The notes under the pieces: generated by a model
Told to the model about the DNA's origin: nothing
Databases searched by the model: none
Seen by the model: the letters and a program-made list of their open reading frames with translations, nothing else
Shown: one piece after another, positions 35,184-43,294 of the stretch
How the letters are laid out: every line of letters begins with the position of its first letter
Numbering within the stretch: the stretch's first letter is position 1
NCBI RefSeq assembly: GCF_000407505.1
Contig: NZ_ASWE01000001.1
Span: 679,324 to 743,323 of the forward strand
Length of the DNA stretch: 64,000 bases
Direction: 5' to 3'
Origin: Enterococcus phoeniculicola ATCC BAA-412
Lineage (GTDB): Bacteria; Bacillota; Bacilli; Lactobacillales; Enterococcaceae
Made by a program: the position numbers and the translations under genes

Positions 35184-35681
35184 ATGAAGAAAATAACTGT
35201 TACATTAATTTTATTGGTTATAGCTTTTTTTTCATTTACTAGCAATGTGAACGCCTATGTATTAAACAACCAAAATGTCGGATACACTTGTCAGTACCAA
35301 AATTTATCGAGCGGTACAGGTTATATTTCTCATCTTAATAAAGCAACAGCATGGAATTATAGTGGTGCTAAAGTATATGTAAAATCAAGTAGTTCTGGAT
35401 ATATTAATATTTTTCAAGGAGTTGTAAATACTGATAATGGAACTTATGGTGTGTGTTATTACAATAATACTACACAAAGTGATGTTAGATATTACAAAGC
35501 TTTTATCAATGAATCGTCAGCAATAAGAAATGAGACTGTTGTACATGAAGTGGGGCATGCGCTGGGACTTAGTCATACGCAAGCATCTAATAATACTAAG
35601 GCTGTCATGCGAGCAACAGGGTTCAATAACAAGGCCTATCCCTTATCCGACGACAAAGCAGGAATGAATGCAAAATATTGA
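35184..35681 (+). CDS. Secreted metzincin (matrixin-like) zinc metalloprotease
   Basis: A 165-residue protein with a signal peptide (cleavage likely after NVNA, residue 24) and zinc site HEVGHALGLSH (121-131; catalytic Glu122), followed by a short Met-turn-like AVMRA. This is the HExxHxxGxxH metzincin/M10 pattern; the mature enzyme of ~140 residues is a minimal catalytic domain with no visible pro-peptide cysteine switch. SD GGAGAGG. It lies 27 nt after the peptide gene and 21 nt before the next gene, suggesting one operon. The substrate is unknown. Confidence 0.85.
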   Translation: MKKITVTLILLVIAFFSFTSNVNAYVLNNQNVGYTCQYQNLSSGTGYISHLNKATAWNYSGAKVYVKSSSSGYINIFQGVVNTDNGTYGVCYYNNTTQSDVRYYKAFINESSAIRNETVVHEVGHALGLSHTQASNNTKAVMRATGFNNKAYPLSDDKAGMNAKY

Positions 35682-35702
35682 GTAAAGTTGAGGTGAATAG
35701 AG

Positions 35703-36377
35703 TTGAAAGTAAAAAAAATTATTTTTTCATTAGCTATAATGAGTTGTTTGACTATAGCAGCATATACAATGTATGAAATTTTTTCTTTTGATAAACTTGG
35801 ACAGCGTACTGCAGAAATATATAATCTAGACAATGGAATGAAAGACCACTTGTTTAACAAAGATCTTCTTATTGATGCCAAAATGCCAGCGTATAAAGAT
35901 TTAGAAGAACTTGAGAAAACTACAGAAATGATAGTTATAGCAAAAAAAATCTCTGAAGAAGCTCCTACCATTCTCTATGGGCAGGAAAATCGAATTGATA
36001 TTGCCTATACGCTTTCACATTTTAAAGTATCGAAAGTAATTAGTGGTGATCAACTAAAATCTGGCAATGAATTTACTATGCTGGAAAATCAAGCATACGA
36101 CGAAAGGCAAGATGTTACCTATCATATAGGAGGTTATCAAATGATTAAGGAAGGTAGGGACTATCTACTTTTGTTAAGAAAATCTGAAACTGATCCTTGG
36201 TATATTGTTGCGGGTGTTAATCCAGGAAAGGTTGACTTGAATAGTGACAAAACAGATTATCCAGAGTTTGTTAGGAACGCGAATACACCAATAGCAAAAC
36301 AAATTAAAAGTGAATATCAAGATGATGAGAAAATTAGGGAAGAAGCAAGAAATGAATACTTGAAATATATTGAATAG
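35703..36377 (+). CDS. Membrane-anchored or secreted protein, metalloprotease-linked
   Basis: A 224-residue protein from a TTG start with SD GAGGTGA. One N-terminal hydrophobic segment (about 5-24) followed by an extracellular domain: ELEKTTEMIVIAKKI, then a ...YTLSHFKVSKVISGD... beta-rich block, TMLENQAYDE, YHIGGYQMIKEGRDYLLLL and WYIVAGVNPGKVDLN. I recall similar uncharacterised Firmicutes proteins next to small secreted metalloproteases. It could be a partner, inhibitor or chaperone of the metzincin. It is the last gene before the second direct repeat. Confidence 0.7.
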   Translation: MKVKKIIFSLAIMSCLTIAAYTMYEIFSFDKLGQRTAEIYNLDNGMKDHLFNKDLLIDAKMPAYKDLEELEKTTEMIVIAKKISEEAPTILYGQENRIDIAYTLSHFKVSKVISGDQLKSGNEFTMLENQAYDERQDVTYHIGGYQMIKEGRDYLLLLRKSETDPWYIVAGVNPGKVDLNSDKTDYPEFVRNANTPIAKQIKSEYQDDEKIREEARNEYLKYIE

Positions 36378-36497
36378 TATTGGATAGATTAAATAAGAAA
36401 GACTTATTTTGATAATTTAAGCAAATGTTAAGGTGATTTCAGCTCTAAGTATTTTTTAGTGATGATTTATTTATAGTTTTCGTTGAGAGGGGTTACA
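36378..36497. other. End of accessory segment
   Basis: About 120 bp of AT-rich sequence between the last island gene and the second direct-repeat copy. No feature is recognised. Confidence 0.3.
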
Positions 36498-36621
36498 TCA
36501 TTTTGAATTTTTAAACCGAAATCCTTATCTAAGGGTTTCGGTTTTTTTGTATTTAAAAAGATAATTTTAAAAGGATTAGAAACCTTTTGAGAGAGGCTTT
36601 TTTGAGCTTTTAATTTGTTTG
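36498..36621 (+). repeat. 124-bp direct repeat, copy 2
   Basis: Second copy of the rplL-terminator sequence (123 of 124 bases identical to 33065-33188). Here it does not follow a ribosomal gene, so it is the displaced copy or the original far flank. It still supplies a terminator at 36514-36550 for the accessory operon. Confidence 0.95.
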
Positions 36622-36663
36622 CTCATTTAGAAGAATGAATTTCTTTTCGAGAGAATTAAAAAG

Positions 36664-36691
36664 GTGGAACCTAACTAATTAGGTTATACAC
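36664..36691 (-). terminator. Terminator of second Rgg-like gene
   Basis: Arms AACCTAA / TTAGGTT with outer GTG/CAC. On the minus strand it is followed by CTTTTT. A GTGG..ACCTAACTAATTAGGT layout similar to the 26848 hairpin suggests the same repeat family. Confidence 0.6.
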
Positions 36692-36710
36692 CGACTTTGT
36701 TGTGCGCGAC

Positions 36711-37589
36711 TTACATGGGCTCCATGTGATTCTCTAATATAATCTTTCTATAATGCATTAGCTCGTCGTAGTATTCGTAGAATCCAAGGTCTTTATATAT
36801 AGTTAAAAATTGATAGCTTTCTTTTGTGGGTTCAGAGAAGTGTATTTCTTTATATAGAGTGCTATAAAATTTGACTAAAATGCGCCAATGCATAAATTCA
36901 TGATTAGTGATTAAATCGTCTAATATATCTAAAATTTTAATTGCTGACTGATATTCTCTCTTTTCAAAGAGAGAAACTATACTATTTAAACATATTTTTA
37001 TATAAAGTTCTCTGTTTCTTGGGACACTTATGTCCACTTTTTTCTCGATTTTATTGAACGTTTTAATAATTTCCGTTGTTTTTAGATAAATAATTAAATT
37101 ACCAAAAAGAGCGAATTCAAAATAACCCCAAAAGTCTGTATCCAGCAAATAGGAGTGCAGAATGCTAAATGTTTGCTTTCGTTTACTTATAAAAACTTTG
37201 GGATCAAACAGATTAGTTAGTTTGTCAATTGCTTCATCTGCTTTGAATGAAATTAATAGCCAATAAAGATCATTTGTTATTAAAAACTGTTTATAAAAAT
37301 TGTCCTTTAATGTTTTTAGGTTGGAAAGATCATGCTGCTGAATAGACAGATGTAAAGCATCAAATGATTCATCTTTGTAATTTGCATTTGTTTGAGAATA
37401 ATAATTAAATTCATCTAACTTAATATTTAATCTATCTAGAATTTTGAACAAAATATCTGAAGACAAAGTGTAGCCCGAAGATTCAAAGCTTGAGTAAGTA
37501 CTCCTAGGACAAATTCCTTTACACAAATTTACTTGAGTTATTTTCTTTTGTTTTCTTATTTTTCGTAATAGCTCTGATTGTTGGCTCAT
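36711..37589 (-). CDS. Second Rgg-like peptide-sensing regulator
   Basis: About 292 residues starting MSQQSELLRKIRKQKK, with GGAGG 7 nt upstream; the longer frame has no SD. N-terminal HTH (KKITQVNLCKGICPRSTYSSFESSG) then helical repeats of the RRNPP type. It shares the GIC-R-T pattern and the DILFKILDRLNIKLDEF / DLLEKLLSRMNIDLYEL linker with the regulator at 34128, so the two are paralogues. It is divergent from a 19-residue peptide gene, the classic Rgg-SHP geometry of streptococci. Confidence 0.82.
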   Translation of the reverse strand: MSQQSELLRKIRKQKKITQVNLCKGICPRSTYSSFESSGYTLSSDILFKILDRLNIKLDEFNYYSQTNANYKDESFDALHLSIQQHDLSNLKTLKDNFYKQFLITNDLYWLLISFKADEAIDKLTNLFDPKVFISKRKQTFSILHSYLLDTDFWGYFEFALFGNLIIYLKTTEIIKTFNKIEKKVDISVPRNRELYIKICLNSIVSLFEKREYQSAIKILDILDDLITNHEFMHWRILVKFYSTLYKEIHFSEPTKESYQFLTIYKDLGFYEYYDELMHYRKIILENHMEPM

Positions 37590-37603
37590 TCTTAACCTCC
37601 AAA

Positions 37604-37623
37604 AATGTCGTATTTTCGTCATT
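37604..37623. promoter_or_regulatory. Candidate Rgg operator in the divergent promoter
   Basis: AATGTCG-TATTTT-CGTCATT, an inverted repeat with one mismatch, lies just upstream of the regulator gene. A TATAAT at 37650-37655 serves the rightward transcript. Confidence 0.5.
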
Positions 37624-37689
37624 AAGTAACGATTTCTTAGTGAAGGCATTATAATTCTATTAATAATAAAAAGCAAGGAGGTTTAAACA

Positions 37690-37749
37690 ATGTCTGAATT
37701 TATTTTATTTTTCAAAAAAAATTTAGATGTAATTATTAGACCTTGTTAA
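37690..37749 (+). CDS. SHP-like short peptide gene (candidate pheromone)
   Basis: Nineteen codons, MSEFILFFKKNLDVIIRPC, with AAGGAGG 8 nt upstream. The C-terminal part LDVIIRPC resembles the acidic-plus-aliphatic ends of short hydrophobic peptide (SHP) pheromones such as DIIIIVGG-type, and a hydrophobic/basic leader precedes it. Divergent from an Rgg-like regulator. A mature form beginning at Asp13 is my inference. The terminal Pro-Cys is unlike known SHPs. Too short for gene callers. Confidence 0.6.
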   Translation: MSEFILFFKKNLDVIIRPC

Positions 37750-37791
37750 GATGGTAGTCACCTGGAACGAACTAAATGAAGGAGATAGATT

Positions 37792-38100
37792 ATGAAAAAA
37801 TTAGGTTTATTTAGTTGTTCATTAGTAATATTGTTCAGTTGTTTACTTTCTTTTTCTCAGATTGCCCGAGCCTCTAGCTTCATCAATGAAGAACAAGCAC
37901 TTCAGATAGGTCCTCCAACCTATGAATACAGCACAACTGTTAGAACAGATAGTTATCCGCCATCCTCTCTTTTCCTAACATCCGTTAGCTATCAGGGTTC
38001 ACTTTACTATGGATATATTTATCGTACGTCAGTCTACCAAGATCCTGATACACATCAATATTTTGGTTCATATAAAGGGATTCTGACGAGATATCAATAG
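37792..38100 (+). CDS. Small secreted protein, possible bacteriocin-like effector
   Basis: A 102-residue protein with a clear signal peptide (cleavage likely after ARA, residue 27), leaving a ~75-residue Tyr/Ser-rich mature chain: YPPSSLFLTSVSYQGSLYYGYIYRTSVYQ and GSYKGILTRYQ are the most patterned parts. SD GAAGGAGA. It is the first ORF after the peptide gene and precedes an ABC exporter, a layout used by secreted peptides with transporter-based immunity. I recall similar small secreted Firmicutes proteins with a PSS(I/L)-YY-G-L repeat, but no named family. No Cys in the mature part. Confidence 0.65.
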   Translation: MKKLGLFSCSLVILFSCLLSFSQIARASSFINEEQALQIGPPTYEYSTTVRTDSYPPSSLFLTSVSYQGSLYYGYIYRTSVYQDPDTHQYFGSYKGILTRYQ

Positions 38101-38118
38101 GGGCATTGTTATTAAACA

Positions 38119-38156
38119 TGGACTAGGGTTGTCAAGCCTTAGTTCATTTTTTATAA
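38119..38156 (+). terminator. Terminator after secreted protein gene
   Basis: Hairpin ATGGACTAGGGTT / AAGCCTTAGTTCAT (G-U pairs included) followed by six T. It may be partial, setting a lower level for the transporter genes. Confidence 0.6.
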
Positions 38157-38191
38157 TGAGGAACAATTGATGATAGAAAGGGTGTCAGCAA

Positions 38192-39070
38192 ATGATCGTG
38201 AGAATGGAGCATGTAGATTTTAATTACAAGGGACAACCGATTTTTGATGATATGAAGTGGAGCATTGAAAATTCTGGAATTTATGGATTAATCGCACCTA
38301 ATGGATTTGGAAAAACAACTTTGTTAAACTTGATGGCCGGACAGCTTTTGCCTAAAAAAGGGAAAATTCTAATTCACGACCAACCAATAACGCCGAAAGT
38401 TATTTTTGAGTCCATTTGTTTTACCCAAGATAGTTCAGTTTTATATGATTATCTTTCCGCATTAGATCATCTGCTCTTTTTTTGTGATCAAAGGAAAATC
38501 CCGAGAAGCGAAATTGAACCTGTGGCAGAATTTCTAAATATAACTTCCTATTATAAGAAAAAAGTGGGTAGCTACTCTCTAGGCATGAAGCAGCGAACTT
38601 TGCTTGCGATTGCTTTATTAAGCAAAGCACCTATTTTATTATTGGACGAACCTTTAAATGGATTAGATCCGACGAGTACAATTCTCATTCGAGAAGCAAT
38701 TGCGAAAATGGCAGAAGAAGGCAAGACAGTTATCGTGTCCTCTCACAACCTAGATGAGATAGATAAACTTACAAATCAAATTTTATTTATTAAGGAACAG
38801 AAAATCTGGTTGGAGGATTTAAAACACTATCAAAAACAAGTGATGAAGTTCACCGTTATTCCAAAAGAAACCAAACGACTAACAGCCATTTTTCAGCAGA
38901 ATTCTCTGGATTATCTTCAAGATAATCAGAGCTTCACCCTTTATTTATCAGAGACTTCTAGTGTGGAAATATTAAATCTACTCATTAAAGAAGGAATTGA
39001 AATCATTGGATTTGAACAGTGGACCACAGGATCAGAGCAGAGGTACAAAGAATTGTATGAGGTGAACTAG
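38192..39070 (+). CDS. ABC transporter ATP-binding protein
   Basis: A 292-residue ATPase: Walker A LIAPNGFGKTTLLN, signature YSLGMKQR, Walker B PILLLDEPLNGLD and switch SSHNLDEID, with a ~75-residue C-terminal extension. The Walker A has Phe-Gly in place of the usual Ala/Ser-Gly, and the signature is LGMKQR-type as in drug- or bacteriocin-exporting ABC-2 systems. 2 nt separate it from the first permease gene. Confidence 0.88.
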   Translation: MIVRMEHVDFNYKGQPIFDDMKWSIENSGIYGLIAPNGFGKTTLLNLMAGQLLPKKGKILIHDQPITPKVIFESICFTQDSSVLYDYLSALDHLLFFCDQRKIPRSEIEPVAEFLNITSYYKKKVGSYSLGMKQRTLLAIALLSKAPILLLDEPLNGLDPTSTILIREAIAKMAEEGKTVIVSSHNLDEIDKLTNQILFIKEQKIWLEDLKHYQKQVMKFTVIPKETKRLTAIFQQNSLDYLQDNQSFTLYLSETSSVEILNLLIKEGIEIIGFEQWTTGSEQRYKELYEVN

Positions 39071-39072
39071 AA

Positions 39073-40203
39073 ATGAGTTTACTATCTTTTGAAATGAAGA
39101 AAATTATAGCTACAAAATGGCTTTATCTATTGATTAGTTTTGTTTTATTTCTAAGTCTTATTTTTTTTCTTTGGAAATCAGTAGAAGTTGAACCGCTCAT
39201 TCCAACAAAAATAGCAGAAATCCAAAAAGAATATGAACAGTTAGCGATAGCTGAACGTAATTTTAAGGCTTCTGATGAAAAAGCTTATGAGGCACTAAAA
39301 GTTCAGCACCCACAGCTATTTCAAACTGTTTATCAGGAGTTAGAAGAAGCAGAAGCTGGACTATTAGCAAAGGATAGCCAGCGCTTTGTTGATGCATGGC
39401 TGAATTATTATAAAGAACGATCCTCGGTTTATGATGTTCTATACCAACAAGACATACAGCCAACGCGAAAAGAACAACAAGAAATTTATTATCTTCAAAC
39501 GCTTCAATCAAATAAGCAGGTTTATGAAGACAGAAATCATTCGCTATTTACACCCAATTTTTTATATCAGCTAGCATTAATTGTGAGTCAGCCTATCGTC
39601 TATGTATTTTTGCTTTTCTTATGCTTTCTGCCTTTTGGTCGTGAAAAAGAAGAAGGAACCATATTATTCATGTTAGGAATGTCTAAAAGACGAGAATTTT
39701 ACTTTATCAGTAGTCAAATCTTACTATTTTTTTGTTATTTAGGCGCACTCGCCCTATTGATAACCAGTAGTTATTTCATAAGTCAATTTAGAGGACATGG
39801 TTTAATGGGGGGAAATGGATTCTCTGGAAACTGGGTTGTAGATGCCTCTTTTTTATTAAAAAGTGTAACAACTTATACACAAGCCTTATTTGTGTTTTGG
39901 GTGTTGTGTCTTCCATTGGGTTATTTCTTTTTACAGTTGTATTACTTTATGATGGTAAAAATTTCTGCAAGTTTAGCGGCAAATTTCAGCTTTTTATTAG
40001 TAAGCTTGGGGATAGGCTTTGGATTGAAGGATATATGGATTATTGGAAACCCATTTCGTTTCTTTAATCTTCAAGAACTATTATTTCATCAGCCTGACAT
40101 GCTGGATTTAAGTTTGTCAGTAGTTGTTGCATTTCTTCTTGGAAGTGGGTTGTTTTTCCTTATTGTTCGTAGTCGGGATTTAAGCAGGAGGGTGAAAAAA
40201 TGA
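39073..40203 (+). CDS. ABC-2-type membrane permease, first of pair
   Basis: A 376-residue protein: an N-terminal helix (about 14-32), a ~120-residue extracellular loop rich in Glu/Gln helices, then five membrane segments. This is the ABC-2 exporter layout in which one early helix precedes a large outside loop. Stop overlaps the next start by 4 bp (ATGA). Its partner has the same architecture, so the transporter is a heterodimer. Substrate likely the secreted product encoded upstream (self-immunity or export). Confidence 0.8.
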   Translation: MSLLSFEMKKIIATKWLYLLISFVLFLSLIFFLWKSVEVEPLIPTKIAEIQKEYEQLAIAERNFKASDEKAYEALKVQHPQLFQTVYQELEEAEAGLLAKDSQRFVDAWLNYYKERSSVYDVLYQQDIQPTRKEQQEIYYLQTLQSNKQVYEDRNHSLFTPNFLYQLALIVSQPIVYVFLLFLCFLPFGREKEEGTILFMLGMSKRREFYFISSQILLFFCYLGALALLITSSYFISQFRGHGLMGGNGFSGNWVVDASFLLKSVTTYTQALFVFWVLCLPLGYFFLQLYYFMMVKISASLAANFSFLLVSLGIGFGLKDIWIIGNPFRFFNLQELLFHQPDMLDLSLSVVVAFLLGSGLFFLIVRSRDLSRRVKK

Positions 40204-41423
40204 AAAATTTACTCCTTTTTGAATGGAAAAAAAACGTCAAGCGAATTCATTTTTTTATAATTGTGCTTAGTGTATTTTTTAGTTGTATGCTCTTTTTTGT
40301 CTTTAATCATTTTGAGAATAATAAACAAATAGAAACGAACAAACAAACCTATTCAAAAAATATTCAAGCAATTGAACATGTTCAAGATACAATTGGAGCG
40401 CAGTTGCCAGAAGTAGAGTTAAAGAAAAATCAGCAAATGATTGATAAGCAAAAACAGCAACGCCAAATAATGGATAAAGGCTCCGATAAAGAGCAGTTAA
40501 CTAGTAAAATAGAGAAATGGAATTCTGATGTCATCGACCAAGAAAAACTAATTGGGGTAGAAAGTTCGACCAGTCTTCCTCAAGTTGTGAAAGAACTAAC
40601 CACACAAGAATACACTCTTTTACTCGAAAAAAAAGTGAAGCCTGCTTATCCTTTGAATAGTGTCATTCCCGAAACGATTTTATCTGATTTTGATAAAGGA
40701 GACTGGCAGCAATATGAGCAAGTAAACACAAAACGAAAATATGATCAAGGATGGCTAATGCTCTATGCTTTTTTTAAATCAGATATGCCGTTCGTTGCTT
40801 TTTTACTGATTGTGTTTTTATTTGGGTCAAGCGTCACGCTAGAATATAACAAGCAGCATCAACATAGCCGTTTTTTACAAATTCAAGGAATTACCTATTT
40901 TCCATTACTTGCAAGTAAATTAATCACCTCTCTTGTTTCGATCCTATTATTGCTGGGAACAGGTCTGTTAGCGGTGCTCGTTTCTGCTTATTTTTTCTCT
41001 GATATAGGGAGTTTAGATTACCCTATTCTCACATACTTTTTCCCAAGTAGTCTTGCCCCCATAACTTATCGTTGGTCAACGCTAGGGATGTATTTGGTAC
41101 AAGCAATGAGTTTATTTTTGTTGTGTAGTATCTTTATTTTGGTTTTTTGCTATGTACTTGGACAATTTTTTAAGAGTGAGCTACTTAGCTGGTTGTTTGG
41201 ATTTACTATGATAGGGATTAGCTATATTGTTCCTGCTAAGAGTTGGAATCCGCTCTACTATTTTCATATCCATGAGGTGGTTAGTGGGATGGGGGCATAT
41301 GCAGCAAATGAGGAATCTTTAACAACGCAAAGTGGATTTCTGTCCGTTGGTATCGTTTTGATAGTCTTATTCATTTTAGGGGATTTTTTAAATAGGAGAG
41401 GGAGAAAGTATTTCTTTTTATAA
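40200..41423 (+). CDS. ABC-2-type membrane permease, second of pair
   Basis: A 407-residue protein starting MKNLLLFEWKKNVKR, with helix 1 (about 18-36), an extracellular helical loop rich in Lys/Gln (about 40-190) and five or six further membrane segments. Translationally coupled to the first permease gene. It is the last gene of the locus before an independent kinase gene. Confidence 0.8.
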   Translation: MKNLLLFEWKKNVKRIHFFIIVLSVFFSCMLFFVFNHFENNKQIETNKQTYSKNIQAIEHVQDTIGAQLPEVELKKNQQMIDKQKQQRQIMDKGSDKEQLTSKIEKWNSDVIDQEKLIGVESSTSLPQVVKELTTQEYTLLLEKKVKPAYPLNSVIPETILSDFDKGDWQQYEQVNTKRKYDQGWLMLYAFFKSDMPFVAFLLIVFLFGSSVTLEYNKQHQHSRFLQIQGITYFPLLASKLITSLVSILLLLGTGLLAVLVSAYFFSDIGSLDYPILTYFFPSSLAPITYRWSTLGMYLVQAMSLFLLCSIFILVFCYVLGQFFKSELLSWLFGFTMIGISYIVPAKSWNPLYYFHIHEVVSGMGAYAANEESLTTQSGFLSVGIVLIVLFILGDFLNRRGRKYFFL

Positions 41424-41552
41424 ATGTAGAAATAGCTACTTTTACAGATTAATTAAATGAAAGCAGTCACCTGTTGGACACGCTTCCTTCTTTTTGCTAT
41501 GTTAATAAGGAGTAGAAGATACTATTTATTAAACGATGAAGGATGACGGCAG

Positions 41553-42929
41553 ATGAATGAAGTGTTTCTTGGAATAGATGTAGGGACAACCGCAATTAAA
41601 ATAGGTGTGATTGCCAAAGAAGAGCTGTGTTATGAACAATCAAGAAAGCTTACAACGTATTTTTGCGATAATGGTGCTCGTTATCAAAAAGGACAGGAGA
41701 TTATTGACACAGTTACTTTACTTATTCAAGAAATTCCTGCAGTGCTTCGAATGCAAGTTGAAAGAATCGGCTTTAGTGTTGCAATGCATAGTGTCATGCC
41801 CTTTCAAAAGAAAATAGGAAACGTATATCTTTGGTCAGACACGCAATCAAGTGAGCTTGTTGAACAATTTCGTGGAACAGAGTTGGCTAAAAAATTGTAT
41901 CGTGTTACTGGAACACCAATACATACGATGTCTCCTTTTTTCAAAATTCTCCATTTTAAACAAATAGGAGAATATGGTTCAAAAACTCGATGGTATGGTC
42001 TAAAGGAATTATTAATGCATCAGTTTACGGGAGAGTACATGATTGATTATTCTACGGCATCTGCGACTGGGTTGTTCAATTTAGAAAATCTGTATTGGGA
42101 TAACGAAATACTCAAGCTACTTGATTTATCTGAAAATCAGCTGCCTCGGTTAGTTGACCCTCTCTATAGCCAAGCAATTAAAGCAGATTTTGCAAGAGAG
42201 CTTGGATTATCAGGGGCAACAAGGATTACTATTGGCGCAAGTGACGGGTGTTTAGCAGCTTACGGAAGTTATATTTCGACAGGGGTACCTAATAGTTTAA
42301 CCGTTGGTACGAGTGCGGCGGTACGCAAGGTTTCCACAGAGGCTATATTTGATGAAGAAAGGCAGAACTTTTGCTATTATCTTGCTCCAGATAGTTACGT
42401 GGTTGGTGCTCCATCAAATAATGGAGGCTGCGTGTTAGAATGGGCAAGTAAAATTTTAGCAGATTCTGATTCTGAATTTTATGCTTTGCTTACAGAACGT
42501 TTAATGAAATCACCTATTGGAGCAAATGGACTTCGTTTTCATCCTTATATTAATGGAGAGCGAGCACCTTTTTGGAAAAGTGGGATGACAGCACAATTTA
42601 AGTATCTCACAATCCAACATACAAAAGAGGACATGACGAGGGCTGTTGTGGAAGGAATTCTAATGAATATTCGGATACTAAAAGAAATGGTGGGCGATGT
42701 AAACGAGCTAACATTGAGTGGAGGTTTCTTTAAAAATGAAATGCTTAGAGATATGACAAGTGAAGTATTAGGTGTAACTTGTTATCATGAACAATCAACA
42801 GAACCCATTTTTGGACTCTATTATTTGATATATGGAGCAACCACAGGAATAGAAGTTAAGAAACCAATTCAGTTTGTTCAAGAAAATGTAACATTGTACA
42901 ATTCTATATATGACAGTTATTTTGAATAA
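41553..42929 (+). CDS. FGGY-family carbohydrate kinase
   Basis: A 458-residue sugar kinase, nearest by pattern to gluconokinase/xylulokinase. N-terminal FLGIDVGTTAIKIGV phosphate loop, ASATGLFN, GASDGCLAAYG with the catalytic Asp, TVGTSAAVR, NNGGCVLEWA, and the second FGGY signature LTLSGGFFKNEMLRDMTSEVL. Its own start is 129 bp after the ABC operon. It is followed by a terminator before the PTS operon, so the link to PTS sugar metabolism is by neighbourhood only. Confidence 0.85.
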   Translation: MNEVFLGIDVGTTAIKIGVIAKEELCYEQSRKLTTYFCDNGARYQKGQEIIDTVTLLIQEIPAVLRMQVERIGFSVAMHSVMPFQKKIGNVYLWSDTQSSELVEQFRGTELAKKLYRVTGTPIHTMSPFFKILHFKQIGEYGSKTRWYGLKELLMHQFTGEYMIDYSTASATGLFNLENLYWDNEILKLLDLSENQLPRLVDPLYSQAIKADFARELGLSGATRITIGASDGCLAAYGSYISTGVPNSLTVGTSAAVRKVSTEAIFDEERQNFCYYLAPDSYVVGAPSNNGGCVLEWASKILADSDSEFYALLTERLMKSPIGANGLRFHPYINGERAPFWKSGMTAQFKYLTIQHTKEDMTRAVVEGILMNIRILKEMVGDVNELTLSGGFFKNEMLRDMTSEVLGVTCYHEQSTEPIFGLYYLIYGATTGIEVKKPIQFVQENVTLYNSIYDSYFE

Positions 42930-43151
42930 ATGTAGGTGCTAGGAAATAATGAGTGTTTAACTTATTTTCATAAGTTTGATGGGGAACGTTACGCTATTGA
43001 ATTTTTCAGTCTGTAGAAGATTTTTGAGCAAAGAGATTGGGAGGTAAGTATTCAGTCTCGATAATCCGCTTGGTATTATGCAGTATCAGAAGTAAAACGT
43101 CTATGATTTATAGTAATACGCTGAAATTGTGGCTATTTATTAAGAGAAAAG

Positions 43152-43197
43152 GAAGCTAGGACAAAACTTTTAGAGTTATGTCCCAGCTTCTTTTTTT
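43152..43197 (+). terminator. Terminator of the kinase gene
   Basis: Arms GAAGCTAGGACA / TGTCCCAGCTTC with inner AACT/AGTT and seven T. It is a member of the GGGACATAAC hairpin family. Confidence 0.85.
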
Positions 43198-43209
43198 GAA
43201 CACTGTTTA

Positions 43210-43241
43210 CAACATTCTTCATGCAGCCAAGAAGAGTGTTG
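43210..43241 (+). promoter_or_regulatory. Enhancer-like inverted repeat (LevR-type UAS candidate)
   Basis: CAACATTCTTC - 10 nt - GAAGAGTGTTG, an 11-bp inverted repeat with one mismatch, 54 nt upstream of the -24 element. It suits a sigma-54 activator binding site. Confidence 0.6.
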
Positions 43242-43294
43242 AAAAAGCAAAAAAATTGAGCAGGCTACTAGGCGTTTTCATAAACAACACATTT

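Noticed and set aside
33065-36621. Prophage or integrative element with att sites
   Set aside because: The direct repeats look like att sites, but there is no integrase, replication or structural gene between them, so I report only a repeat-bracketed segment.
37751-37795. 14-codon frame after the SHP-like gene
   Set aside because: No SD, and it overlaps the SD and start of the secreted-protein gene.
37792-38100. Lactococcin 972-type bacteriocin
   Set aside because: The size and ABC context fit, but the mature sequence lacks that family's conserved residues and the permeases are two ABC-2 proteins, not the single large integral membrane protein usually seen.
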